Of a stretch of DNA of 64,000 nucleotides, positions 43,451 through 54,494 are shown in pieces; positions within the stretch are counted from its first letter, which is position 1; the number at the start of each line of letters is the position of its first letter. This DNA is from Cepaea nemoralis. Lineage: Eukaryota; Mollusca; Gastropoda; Stylommatophora; Helicidae. The position numbers and the translations under genes were made by a program. The notes beneath the pieces are model-generated. The model was not told where the DNA came from. It saw only the letters and a program-made list of their open reading frames with translations, and ran no database searches. The stretch spans positions 689,001 through 753,000 of the forward strand of contig JACEFZ010014476.1 in NCBI GenBank assembly GCA_014155875.1, in the 5' to 3' direction.

Positions 43451-43756
43451 AGAGACAAACCATGTTCTTGTATGTGTGTATAATGTTCTGCTTTAACTGT
43501 TGGTAATTGTTGTTAGTTACTCTGACTTTACGGGGTATTTGCAGCATTCGTCTCAGAAACCACATCTCTGCTACCACAATGCTCTTTCTAGTTTGTACAC
43601 ACAGACAGACATACCGTAAACCGTGTTCCGTATTGCATTTCATGATTCTATTTCTGACATATGAATAGCATTTTATGCAATAAACCAGTCATTGTTTCTT
43701 TGTTTGTTTTTGGTGTTTTATCACTTTTAAGTCTAGCGTACTCCATACACGCGCTA
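43451..43756. other. No gene recognised; LINE-like minus-strand trace
   Basis: The minus-strand frame near 43590-43500 contains AEMWFLRRMLQIPRKVRVTN, an RTE-type (E-M-x-F-L-R-R-M-L) signature. A short RTE remnant therefore probably lies at about 43490-43640. Confidence 0.45.
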
Positions 43757-44089
43757 CTACGAGGGTAAGTTAATAAGTAAGTCACAAATGGCTGTAGAAA
43801 AATAACTAAATATGATAACAACTTGAAACCAGTTTATTTTTATACATACATTGTCCCTTTATTTCTCAACATAATTTCCACCAACATTGATGCACTTATC
43901 CCATCGTTTTATCAGTCCTCCCAAACCGGCTGCATAGAACTGCGTGCTCTGTTTTCTAAACCACGTTTTCACTTCACATTCAACTTCGGCGTCACTCGCG
44001 AAATGTCTCCCGCCAAGGTGGGTTTTCAGTGGACTTAGCCCCTAGCGATTTCCCGTAAAGCGGTGCATAGCTGGGTAGAAAAAGTTACG
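43757..44089 (-). pseudogene. Mariner transposase C-terminal fragment with 3' inverted terminal repeat
   Basis: On the minus strand, translation from about 44030 downward gives LSPLKTHLGGRHFASDAEVE, then CEVKTWF. A one-base frame change follows, then a segment ending in (R/K)WDKCIN and NYV-like residues. This is the C-terminal end of mariner transposases. The outer end at 43757 is the terminal repeat 'acgagggtaagttaataagt'. The 5' half including the DD(34)D catalytic core is missing, so it is a truncated, inactive copy. Confidence 0.8.
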
Positions 44090-44338
44090 AGGGCGAGTCA
44101 ATAAGTAAGTCACACAGTTCTGTGGGATGGCAGGTAAATGAAAACAAAGCACGCAGTTCTATGCAGCCGGTATTGGAGGACTGATAAAACGATGGGATAA
44201 ATGCATCAATGTTGGTGGAAATTATGTTGAGAAATAAAGGGACAATGTATGTATAAAAATAAACTGGTTTCAAGTTGTTATCATATTTAGTTATTTTTCT
44301 ACAGCCATTTGTGACTTACTTATTAACTTACCCTCGTA
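44090..44338 (+). mobile_element. Mariner-derived MITE (~250 bp)
   Basis: It starts with 'tacgagggcgagtcaataag' and ends with 'ttattaacttaccctcgta', the two mariner terminal repeats. The last ~205 bp are the inverted copy of the outer part of the neighbouring fragment at 43757-43965. The middle of the transposase is deleted, which is the structure of a non-autonomous mariner. Confidence 0.85.
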
Positions 44339-44442
44339 TATGCTGACAGTCCGTCGGCCCGTCTGTCTCCCTGTTCGCGTTCTGTGTCTAGATGTAATTG
44401 TCCTCAATCAGCTAAGTATGTCTATCTCTCATGTATATCCAG

Positions 44443-44546
44443 AATCACAAATGGGATCGGCAGCATCCTCGTCCAGAAGAACGAGGAAACCAGAACCTCA
44501 GGATAAGCCCACGTACAACACCCACAATGGACAGGCTTTTGGCAAG
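44443..44546 (+). CDS. Candidate first coding exon of an N-myristoylated protein
   Basis: The pyrimidine-rich acceptor 'tctatctctcatgtatatccag' ends at 44442. Then come 8 bases, ATG at 44451, and 32 codons ending at a GT donor ('ggcaag|gtaatcagt', 44547). The peptide begins MGSAASSSRRTRKPEPQDKP and ends QAFGK. Gly2 with Ser6 fits the N-myristoylation consensus, and the following RR-x-RK patch is the usual second membrane anchor. Composition is coding-like and unlike the nearby repeats. The exon ends in phase 0. I do not recognise the gene, and the next exon was not found. Confidence 0.4.
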
Positions 44547-45044
44547 GTAATCAGTGTAATGTCTGACATGTCTCTGTCTGTCTGTATATCTTTCTCCCTG
44601 GCTGTCTGTCTCTCCATCCGTTCGACTATCTGTCTATCTGCCTGTCTCTCTGTCTATCTATGTTGGATAAATGGTGCTAATCCCATAATTGTATAGACAA
44701 ACCAGACTATTGATTAATGGTTAACAGAATCCACTCCTCTATGTTCGAGACATATCCCCAGCAGTTACTGAAGTGCATGGCTGGTAACTACCATGGCCGC
44801 ACTCTAGATAGCCACACACGTGACACGTCCCCGCAATAAACGTGTAGCTGTAGCTCCAGTTTGTATTTTCTGTTCCCTTAGTCTGCACACCGTGGACTCA
44901 TTTCGTGCTTACCATTACACAGTAGTCTTTCCCTGATCTTCTGCACTATTGAAGATGTGTCCGTTTGAAAATTGGCAATTTAGGCGATTTAGTAGCCACC
45001 TGAGCTCCCCTCACGTTGTCACTTGTTCGCGCATGTCCACAACT
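44547..45044. other. No gene recognised; short (TGTC) patches
   Basis: (TGTC)/(TATC) patches near 44570-44660. The remainder would be intron if the preceding exon is real. Confidence 0.35.
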
Positions 45045-45590
45045 CATCTCATCTCATCTCATCATGTTCCTCTTGTACCTTGCGGTGTCGAGGTGAAGTA
45101 TAAACTTCGTGAGAGTGCCCGATTATGGGCTTCATATATCGATATTCCCATGAACTCTGCTATTCCCTCCGTCCAACGTTTACGTGGTTGGCCTCTTCCT
45201 CTGATTCCATCTGGTCTGTACATCATTGCTTGTTGTGGTATGCTGTTGACTGGTAACCTACTTGCATGGCCAAACCATTTGACATGCTGCTTTCTAATAA
45301 AATCTAGTGCTGCTTTAACCCCCACTATAGAACTGATTTCTTCATTTCTGATCTTATCTCTTCTTGAAACGTTGAGTATTCTTCTCAGGAACCTCATTTC
45401 TGTTGTTGTGATTTGTCTTTTCTCCTTTTCTGTCATTGTCCAGGTTTGGCATTGGTAGCATAGAGTTGATAGGAAGATTGTGTTGTAAAGTACTTTCTTG
45501 GTAGTTATTGATACATGTTTGTTCTTTAGTATGTCCACAACATTACATGCAAAAAACGTTTCGTAGGTTTGTCGCATTAACAAACATCAC
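45045..45590 (-). pseudogene. RTE-like LINE-D C-terminal part
   Basis: An open minus-strand frame of about 160 codons reads ILKNKHVSITTKKVLYNTIF, LCYQCQTWTMTEKEKRQITT, EMRFLRRILNVSRRDKIRNE, then IRKQHVKWFGHASRLPVNSI and a GRGQPRKRW block. This is the RTE tail after the RT palm, and it is better preserved than the copy at 25.4-25.9 kb. The 3' end passes into a (GAGAT)n tail (45045-45062 on the minus strand). 5'-truncated, with no polymerase core. Confidence 0.8.
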
Positions 45591-45602
45591 CCATGTATGC
45601 TA

Positions 45603-47356
45603 TAGTTAGTTAGTTAGTCGACAGATCATCCTCATTGCACATCGAACCATTCAGTCCATAAGTGCTCGGATCCCCTCCTCAGCAAATCCCGCAATGTGTA
45701 GCGGCAAACGACGCCAGTTCTGTGTTGGTTTATTAATCTTCTTTGGCTTCCTGCGTAGTGTTCTTGTTTGGCCACCCCTCTTTTAATTTGCTGCTCTCGC
45801 AGTCTGGCCATTGTTGTAGATTCACAGTCATCACTTGGTTCTCGCAAATGTCTTACTTCTCGTAGAGCATTCAGAATGTCAGCCTGGTCCATGGCGCGTC
45901 CGCCCTCCACAGTAGCCTCACCTGCGAGCTTGTCAGCCCGCTCATTTCCTTGTACTCCCGCATGCCCTGGCACGAAGATGAAACTAATCTTTGCCAGTCC
46001 AGACCGCTCCAGAGGCAGCAACCATTCTCTTCGGATCGACCCCTCCTCTATCCTCTTGATCATGTTCATTGAGTCGCTGAGGAAACAAGCCCTAGTAAAT
46101 GTCTGTGTCTCGAGCCATGTTATTGCTTTACTTACTGCCATGACTTCCATGGTCAGGCTACTTGTGGTTTCAGTGAAAGCACCAGAGTCCTCCTTCACAA
46201 TTCTCCCTCCGGCCCGAGCTGTAAAGGCCCATGAGCTTCTCACATGTCGGACGACCGACCCATCTGTGTAGATGACCGCGTCACCTTCTAGCGAATTCTC
46301 GAAAATCAACGCTTGTACTTCAGCCTCAACAGCAGCCGGATTTTCTTGTCTGCATTTTCTATCTAGTTGGATGCAAACTGAAAAGGATGTGCAGAAGTCT
46401 GTTGGCACTTGCACCCACTCCTCGCCAGGTTCTAAGTCCTCAAGTGAACACACCTGTTGAAGAATGTCTTCGGCTTGACCCATCCACGACCTTCCTCTTT
46501 TTAACCTGCTGCCCTTCACCTTCCTAATTTCACTATGCAGTGGATGTTGTGTGTTTGCGTTAATTCTGAGGTAGGCGCGTGCCCTGCAACCTTGTATTCT
46601 CTCTTCAATGGTTGGAAAATCAAGAAAGTAGCGCATCGCCCTGCATGCTGTATCTCTTGTACATCCAAGAATAATGCGCATAGCTTCATTCTGTATCCTT
46701 TCCATCCTTTCTATCTGCTTATGGCTGAGAGTCAGGATTGCCATTGCATACTCCAAAACAGACATGACCAGCCCCTCGTACAGAAGACATAGATGGCGCT
46801 GCTCACAGTTTGCTGCCGCCATCACCCGCATCGCTGCCAAACCCCGCTTGGCCTTTGTTATCACCTGGTCTATGTGCACATTATAAGCAAGGCTTCGATC
46901 AAACCGTATCCCCAGGTAATTCATTGCCTGCGTTCTTTCCACCGTCTCTGAAAACAGCATTACAGTTGGTGTTGGAGTGTTGACAATATGATTATTCAAC
47001 GAGAACCAAGTCACTGTTGCCTTTGTTGGGTTGACCATTGCCCCAGCTTCATCATACCAAGTACTTATGCGATTGAGTTCGGTTTGTAGTTCCACAGCAA
47101 CCTCCTCTCTATCCTTACCCTGACGATACACTAAAACATCATCGGCATATGACAATGTCCTGCCAGGTCCAGTGATCTGCTCACTGGTGATTCTCACTGT
47201 GTAGGCGTTGAACAGTACCGGAGATAATGGTGATCCCTGTGGTAGGCCAGGATATATTGTTGTTGGTTCCGAAGTCCAACTGCCACATCTAAAAACTACT
47301 TTCCGTTGGAAGAGGGCTGCTATAATAGCATACATGCAAACTAAAATGGCACCCAT
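45603..47356 (-). mobile_element. LINE-C, 5'-truncated copy with intact RT-RNase H frame
   Basis: A minus-strand non-LTR retrotransposon end. It has one long open frame (47356-45632) and a (CTAA)n tail at about 45604-45622. The 5' end breaks inside the RT domain. A second, inverted copy lies at 50185-52255. Confidence 0.85.
45632..47325 (-). CDS. LINE-C reverse transcriptase (partial) and RNase H
   Basis: Real similarity starts at AALFQRKVVFRCGSWT; upstream codons are outside the element. RT landmarks are PGLPQGSPLSPVLFNAY, the catalytic YADDVLVYRQ, then NPTKATVTWF and MNYLGIRFDRSLAY. After a linker with GSRLKRGRSWMGQA comes the RNase H domain: VIYTDGSVV, the E of LTMEVMAV, FLSDSMNMI and VPGHAGVQGNERADKLAGEA. 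All catalytic acids of RNase H and the YADD are present. The frame is open for about 560 codons with no stop, so this copy inserted recently or is under constraint. RT and RNase H are fused in one frame here, unlike LINE-A. The protein lacks endonuclease and the N-terminal RT, so it cannot be active alone. Confidence 0.85.
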
Positions 47357-47454
47357 CCATACTATAATCTATCCTTTTTGTGTCACATTAAAGAACGCAT
47401 ACCGTTAATGTTGGTTGGAAGATTCAGCATAGAGTTTACACGTTACTAGAATGT

Positions 47455-47600
47455 CCTTAACAGAACGTTGAATTCAACACCAGTATTTATTGGCTGTTTG
47501 TGATTTACTGGGCAATTAAGTTCAGTAGTTTCCCATTACTTTCTGAACGACCAACGTCTCCTACCGCCCAAGTCAAAGCAAAGCAATATGCTCTGTATAT
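47455..47600 (-). repeat. SINE-1 fragment
   Basis: The body blocks 'gtttgtgatttactgggcaa' and 'ttcagtagtttcccattact' with 'ttctgaacgacc' match the reversed SINE-1 core. Confidence 0.55.
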
Positions 47601-47847
47601 TCTAGCAAGCTCCTGTCGGCATTTTGAGCCATTTAAATCAATACTGAAACTTAACCTATCAGCTTCAGTTTCACGCACGACTAAATATTAGCTGGGCTAA
47701 GAAAGCCCATACTTTAGCATGTTGTACGTCAAGCTGAGAGATATACTTTCATTGAACAGTAATCTGATCTCATTTGAGTTGAAGGTACTTGTCGTATGTA
47801 CCTCTGCTGGTTCCTACCACCGTTAACTTAAGCCTTATCAAGCTCCA

Positions 47848-48075
47848 TCGTGGGGGATGCGTGGTCTCGAGGTATGGTGTCCGCCTCGAGTGCTGGAGAT
47901 CACGGTTTCAAGCCCCGGTGAGGACCGGGATTTTTCCTCGTGGACTTCCAGTAAAAAAATGTCCCCTGGTCTCTGGGTAGTGAGATCGGACGCCCGTGTG
48001 TATTGTTGCGCACCGAAAAATTCCCTTGGCAGTTTGTCGTGTCCTCCTTTAAAGTGTCGTCCCTGGAGTGAGGAG
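47848..48075 (+). repeat. SINE-Z copy, 3'-truncated
   Basis: Head 'tgcgtggtctcgaggtatgg', 'tccgcctcgagtgctgg' and box B 'cacggtttcaagccccggtg', then 'tctgggtagtgagatcggac' and 'cttggcagtttg'. The (TAAAC)n end is missing. Confidence 0.8.
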
Positions 48076-50184
48076 AGTCAACACCCACATTATAATATTT
48101 TTTCCCTATCAATATCCTGGAGAATCCACCAGCTTCCGTCCAACACACTCCATCAGCCTATGGACACCTTTTCCTATCACTCTCTCACTGTCGTACTATG
48201 CCCCCTCTCATACTTCCCCAACGCAACATACTCAACAACTCTTGCTTCTAAAACTTAATAAAGATTAATTTATTAAAAGAAAAGTGTAACGTATATGAGA
48301 CGTGTATGCGAAGAAAATGTGTGTCGTGTATTCTAATGTAAATGTATAGGTCAGACCACAGAGTTCATGTTCAGAGTCCACTCATCATGGCAAGGATCAC
48401 ACGACATCACAAGACTCATCACAATGGACCTCACCGAAGTCGTGTCCTTCTCTCCAGACATGTCCTCCTCCAGGAGCTCTGATGACCATGAGATCTGAAT
48501 CCCATGTAAATATAATCCGTGAAAAATACTATTATTGTTCCGAACACAACGGTTCCTAATAGTTTTAGAAAAACCAAGATCTTATAATTCCGCACAGTGA
48601 AAAATAATGGAACGCTGTCTCATGAACATGCCGTTTTCTTCTAGCGAAATGTTCTATATTTTCACTCTTAAACAGTCATAGTCTAGACAAAAATGGCTTG
48701 CTTTATTTACTAGATATTGTCTGACAGTTCTGATTTCCTTGATACGTGAAACAACTACACTTCAATGTTTGGTTTCATCTAATGTGACCATCAGTTCTTA
48801 CTGATCTAGTTCCACGTGGGCTGAACATCCATCACTTCAGGTGTGTTAACGATTGGTATGCACTCATGTAGGATACTTATACCATTCAGCTCTACCGAGC
48901 CATGGGTATCAGCTTCTTCTAGCACCGACCCATTTAGAAGGTGGCTGGCCAATCTTTCTGCATCATAATTTATCCGGGATCGGATTTTTCATTGGTTCCG
49001 GGTTCTTCATTCCAACCAGAGGGAACCTGTAAAATAGATCATACAACTGGTGATAGCCTCCCCGTCACTGATCTCTATTAGATGATCGTGGCCCTTGGCC
49101 CTTGCTCAGTAAAATACAATGAACCTACTCTGTCAGGGACAGATGACTCAACCCATTGGTTATCATCAGGCCAAGACAAGAAAAAAAATCAACAAACAGA
49201 ATGCGGAACCCCGCCCACCACGGACACCTACTGGAATATCCCAATTATCCCTCATTACTCAATTCTCAACTAGTAAAGCTTATCAACACTTCACTAATCT
49301 ATTTTCAACTAACAGAGCCAAGTATCACTCTAGTTTTAACAAGACTACTGCCTATATTAATTAGGACTAATTAGACTATATTGACTACCTTATGCAAAAC
49401 CGCCTCATTCCGGGATGGCTGCTACACTTTGCCATAACGACACATGCTAGTTAATATTAAATTAAGCTAACACTGTAGAGCTCTCCCACAAACACGTCCA
49501 TCATAATCCACGGTTTTGGTCAACACTGTTTCTCCCAATCATGGTTTATGTCAAAACCTAAAATTGGTCACGTGACGGTATTCATTATGTCCACACAGGT
49601 GTTATTTGGGCATATCATCCATTGTCAAGAATCTATCCTCCCTGGCTTAGTCACTGTCAGAGTTGTCATCACTTGTTTTGACATCCCCAACAAGCTAGCG
49701 AGTTACTGTATGATCCCAACAACAGTTGTCAATAGCAATCGGCCAATCTGCGTGATGTCCGGAAACTCTATATGACAGATGGACTGTTTTCTTCCGAGCT
49801 GAGTACTTCCGCTTTCAATCCAACCTGTTTATGAACTGTCAAAGCGATGTATGATTCAGCTCATCCACTTCCCCTACACATCTGCAGCTGTTAATTCTGC
49901 CCGACCTGTGATGGCTGCCATCCGATTGCAACCAGGATCCGACGGGTTCCATCTGTATTCGAATGTTGCAAACTGTCAAAGCGATGCCGGGACCCGTCTC
50001 CCTCACCACCGAGTGTTCCCAATCCGTCGACCAGATGTAAACACGTGCAGTTACATTTCCTGGATTTGTTGAAACAACCTTTGGCCTCGAACAGCCGCTA
50101 ATTCAGAACGCCTATTATTCTCATCACGGGTTAAATCACGTTGGTCTATTATGTGACAATAGGGAGTGCTAGCATCAAGGAGGA
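48076..50184. other. No gene recognised; one weak exon candidate
   Basis: At 48337-48561 two overlapping frames are open after a branch-point-like 'ttctaat' and an AG at 48348-48349. One ends in an acidic, Ser-rich tail (MSSSRSSDDHEI, stop at 48495). Support is minimal. The remainder has no recognised feature. Confidence 0.3.
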
Positions 50185-52255
50185 GTGGTTACAAAGCTAT
50201 TGATTCCCTTGCCGAAGCCGGCAAAGACACACAAAACTTCAGGGATATCAAGTAATAACCATGCAGAATACAATAAGCAAGCTGCTGGAGAAGTTAATTG
50301 CCAGAAAAATATGAAACCGGCTAGAGAAGCAAGGTGTTTTCCCACCTACCCTGGGAGGGTACCGTCCCAAAAGAGAACCCTGGACCAATGCAGCAGTTTT
50401 TGCCCATGATGTGCATTGAAAACTTTGCTGCAGCGATTAATCTTGAGGACGCGTACAACAGAGTACAATTGAATTTTATAATGCTTCAGCTTCTTGAACT
50501 CAAGATAAGTCCGTTGCTCCTTAGTTGGATCGCTGCCGCCCTCTTCCAATGGAATGTAGTTTTTAGATGTGGCAGTTGGACTTCGGAACCAACAATAATA
50601 TATCCTGGCCTACCACAGGGGTCAACATTATCTCCTGTGCTGTTCAACGCCTACACTATGAGAATCACCAGCGAGCAGATCATGGACCGGGTAGGACATT
50701 GTCATATGCGACGATGTTTTAGTGTATCGTCAGGGTAAGCATAGAGATCAGGTTGTTGTGGAACTGCAAACCAAACTCAATCGCATAAGTACTTGGTGTG
50801 CTGAAGCTGGGGCAACAAAGGCAACAGTGACATGGTTCTCTTTGAATAAACATATTGTCAACACTCCAACACCAACTGGTAATCTGTGTTCAGAGACTAT
50901 GGAAAAGAACGCAGGCAATGAATTACCTGGGAATACGTTTTGATCGAAGCCTTGCTTATAATGAGCACATAGACCAGGTGATAACAAATGCCAAGCGGAG
51001 TTTGGCTGCAATGCAAATGATGGCGGCAGCAAACTGTGAACAGCGCCATCTATGTCTTCTGTTCAAAGGGGCTGGTCATGTCTGTTCGTGAGTATGCGAT
51101 GGCGATCCTGACTCTCAGCCTTAAGCAGATAGGAAAGGATGGAAAGGATACAAACGAAGCTATGCGCATTATTCTTGGATGTACAAGAGATACACATGCA
51201 GGGCGATGCGCTACCTTCTTGATTTTCCAACCATTGAAGAACAGACTACAAATTTGCAGAGCACGTGCCTACCTCAGAGTAACGCAAACACACAACATCC
51301 ACTGCATAGTGAAATTAGGAAGGTGAAGGGCAGCAGGTTAAAAAGAGGAAGGTCGTGGATGGGTCAAGCCGAAGACATTCTTCAACAGGTGTGTTCACTG
51401 GAGGACTTAGAACCTGCGAGGAGTGGTAGAAGTGCCAACAGAGTTTCTTGACGTCCTTTTCAGTTTGCATCCAACTAGACAGAAAAATGCAGACAAGAAA
51501 ATCCGGCTGCTGTGGAGGCGGAAGTACAAGCGTTGACTTTTCGAGAATTCGTTAGACGGTGATGCTGTCATCTACACAGATGGGTCGGTCGTCCGACATG
51601 TGAGAAGCTCATGGCCTTACGGCGCGAGGCCGGAGGGGGAGAATTGTGAAGGAGGACTCTGGTGCTTTTGTGTGAGACCACAAAGTAGCCTGACTATGGA
51701 AGTCATGGCAGTAAGTTAAAGCAATAACATGGCTCGAGGACACAGACATCACTATGGGACATGTTTCCTTAGCGACTCAATAGACATGCTCAAGAGGATA
51801 GAGATGGGGTGGGATCCGAAGAGAATGGTGCTGTCTCTGGAGCGGTCTCGGCTGGCAAAGATTAGTTTACATCTTCGTTGCCAGGGCATGCGGGAGCTAC
51901 AAGGAAATGAGCGGTCTGACAAGCTCGCAGGTAAGGCTACTGTGGAGGGCGGACGCGCCATAGGACCAGGCTGACATTCTGAATGCTCACGAGAAGTAAG
52001 ACTGTTGCGAGAACCAAGTGATGACTGCGAAATCTACACCATGGTCAGACTGCGAGAACAGCAAATTAAAAGAGGTGTGGCAAACAAGAACACTACGCAG
52101 GAAGCCAAAGAAGATTGATAAACCAACACAGAACTGGTGTCGTTAGCCGCTATGTGCTGCGGGATTGCTGAGGAGGAGATCCGAGTACTTATGGACTGAA
52201 TGGTTCGATGTGCAATGAGGATGATCTGTCGACTAACTAACTAACTAACTAAAAA
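50185..52255 (+). pseudogene. LINE-C, longer but frameshifted copy
   Basis: Plus-strand copy of the same LINE as 45603-47356. It extends further 5', to the RT start region (LLIPLPKPAK near 50194, then KQGVFPPTLGGYRPKREPW near 50325). Below that: DLEDAYNRVQ-like motif A, FRCGSWTSEPTIIYPGLPQG, a frameshift just before the YADD region, NYLGIRFDRSLAYNEH, then a multiply frameshifted RNase H (TDGS near 51580, GNERSDKLAGKA near 51905). It ends in 'gtcgactaactaactaac', a (TAAC)n tail. At least six frameshifts make it dead. Its 3' tail abuts an RTE-like fragment. Confidence 0.85.
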
Positions 52256-52260
52256 CTAAC

Positions 52261-52572
52261 TAACTAACTAGTTGGTAGGAATATTGGGTTGTAAAGTGCT
52301 TTCTTAGTAGTTATTGATACATGTTTGTTCTTTAGTATTGGTGCCATTTGTCCAATTAGTTGGTTTGCCTTATTGTATCTATTTTCGATTTCGTCTTCTG
52401 ATTTGCCATTTGATGATATTATACTTCCTAAGTACTTGAAGCTCTTTACTTGTTTCAATGGATGTTCGTTTAGGTGAATCGTTGTTCCTTTTTCTTCTGT
52501 ATAGTTACAGTCATTACCTCTGTTTTACTTGTGCTAATTTCATGTTATGGTCCCTACACATTTCGTTTAGAC
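52261..52572 (-). pseudogene. RTE-like LINE-D fragment, target of the hAT insertion
   Basis: The minus strand encodes ISTSKT-like residues near 52530, then MKQVKSFKYLGSIISSNGKS, EDEIENRYNKANQLIGQM and LKNKHVSITTKKALYNPIFL. This is the YLG block of the same family as 24060-25925. The plus-strand left edge is the LINE-C tail. The right edge is the hAT terminal repeat at 52573. Confidence 0.8.
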
Positions 52573-52796
52573 CAGGGGTGCGCAAACTACGGCCCGCGGG
52601 CCGCATGCGGCCCGGCAACTGATTTTATGCGGCCCGCGAGGTCATTTAGAATAACAATTTTTACTTCGTTTTTAAGTTATTTTGTTGAATTTTACAGAAT
52701 TTCATGTACCGTTATGATTGTTTTAACATTTTTGATAACATTTCTTTCTAATTATCTATTTTTATAAACAGTCCTTGACCTTCGTAATGTAATGCT

Positions 52797-54035
52797 TCTT
52801 CTTCTTCTTTCGTTCGCCTTAAATATGTCTATAACTGCAATGTTGCCTCTTAGTATGAATTTAACTGTCCTTTTTAGTTCACTCAGCAGTCCATAGAGTT
52901 TATCTTCCACTGTCGTCTCTCTAGGCAGAAGGTTTGCCTAGACATGTTGTAATTTGGGCAGTCTTTGAGTATGTGCTCTGCTGTCTGCGACGCCAATCCA
53001 CATGTGCACATGGCTGATTCACCAATCTTGAATCTTGTATACATGTGGTGCGTAATCTATTGTGTCCTGTTCTGAGGCGCAGAATAATGACTTGTTCTGG
53101 TCTGTCCATAACGTGGTAGTCGTCTTGAGCAGGTTTTGGTGGCCTTCTGACTGATTTGATCATTCTTTTCTTTTGGTGGTATGTAACGGGCACATCAGGC
53201 TGTTCTTCTTTTGCTCCTTCCTTAGCCAATCGATCAGTTCTGTCGTTTCGGGTACTCCACAGTGGGATGGTATCCACTGTATGGTGACCTTATGCTGACT
53301 GCTAAGTTCAGAAAGTAGTGTCCTATAGTACTGGCAATTTCCCAGACATCATTTCGTTTTCGTTGAGGTGAGTTTCTTGCAAGCAACATACGCTTACCTT
53401 TCTTGGTCCAAGATGTTTTCTAGTTCTTTTTTTTTTTATTTTTTTTGGGGGTGCTGACATCCCTCCGCATTCCAGTGCATTAGTTTTAGTCTTTGTTGGT
53501 ATAGGCCAGACGCTCTATTCTAGGTCCCCTGGCTCCACAGGACATCTGAGAAGGACCTCCAGTAGCTGTGGTTGGGCCCTTTCGAGGCATAGGGCTCCGG
53601 CAACTTCACCTGCCTGGGGGGTCCAAAAAGCAGAGGCGAGCATCCATAACATTGTAGCAGTAGTCGACAATATGTCATTACGCGTGATTGCGTGGCATCC
53701 ATGATTTCTGTGGTGCGCCTCCTGGCTGGTTGCCTCCGTCTTCAGCACCTTTCCTTTGCTAAGCAGACTGTGGTCTTACTTCGAGTTTAGGTGTGTAGGC
53801 ACGCACACACATGTCTGCGCATGCATGTACGTGCATCACATCTAGAGCGTTCTGGTTATTTCTCGGCGCCAGTGATAGCTGCCGCCCCTTCTCCGCCACG
53901 TTCCGCCACGAGATGGCCAGAAGTTGGACTTATGCTGCATAGGTTATGAATGCTCGAGCCATTAGGGTATTTATGCAAGGTTGGGCCCTCATCCCAACCC
54001 TGCCCTCAGCTACATACAGCAACATTTGGAACCAT
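52797..54035 (-). pseudogene. LINE-A copy with large internal deletion, inside the hAT
   Basis: The minus strand starts (right side) with LINE-A 5'-type sequence. It has 'tgcctcgaaagggcccaacc' and then the endonuclease start reading LKLMHWNAEG-like (about 53490-53470), parallel to LNILQWNAEGG in the intact copy. After a poly-A-like A/T run it jumps to the RNase H end. That end contains the NDRTDRLAKEGAKEEQPDVP region, RMIKSVRRPPKPAQDDYHVM, EQVIILRLRTGHNRLRTT and a frameshifted zinc-knuckle. It closes with the (GAA)n tail (52797-52812, as TTC). Nearly all of the RT is missing. Confidence 0.75.
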
Positions 54036-54388
54036 GTACTGCTAAAATTCGAATTTATCGATTTTCTTATAGAGAAATATTTATCGACATGAAGAAATTA
54101 ATAAGGATGATTTTTATGAAAAACAGATATTTCTTCAGAGAATAAAATGATGTATTTGCAAGAAAATATTAAATTTAAACGTTTTTTGCTGTTATAAATT
54201 ATTTCCACATTTACAGTGTTCAAATTATTTATTTTTGTCGTAGTAGTCTTGATATATTTGTGAAATTTATTCTGAGTTTACTACTTGTTTTCCGAATATT
54301 TTATTTTCACACACAACTGGAAGTAGGTTTTGTTCATTTCCGTTTTAAAGTTTTGTACAATTCTAACTGTTAGAATTTATTAAAACAA

Positions 54389-54494
54389 TGAGCGTCACTA
54401 AAAAAAACGTACGATTGAAGATGAATGCCGTGTTTTTAATGATGAATGGACAACTAAGTACTGTTTTTATAAAAGTTGGTAGCAAATCAGTGTG
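54389..54494 (+). pseudogene. hAT transposase N-terminal exon piece (BED-like zinc finger start)
   Basis: ATG-Ser-Val-Thr-Lys-Lys followed, after a one-base slip in an A-run, by RTIEDECRVFNDEWTTKYCF. After a second slip comes KVGSKSV, ending at the insertion. This is the start of the zinc-finger region of GTF2IRD2-like hAT transposases. The matching next residues (LLCRESVAVFKE) lie 3.4 kb downstream at 57876. Two frameshifts in 100 bases show decay. Confidence 0.75.

Noticed and set aside
46272..46886. Plus-strand open frames opposite LINE-C
   Set aside because: Antisense shadows of the RT-RNase H frame.
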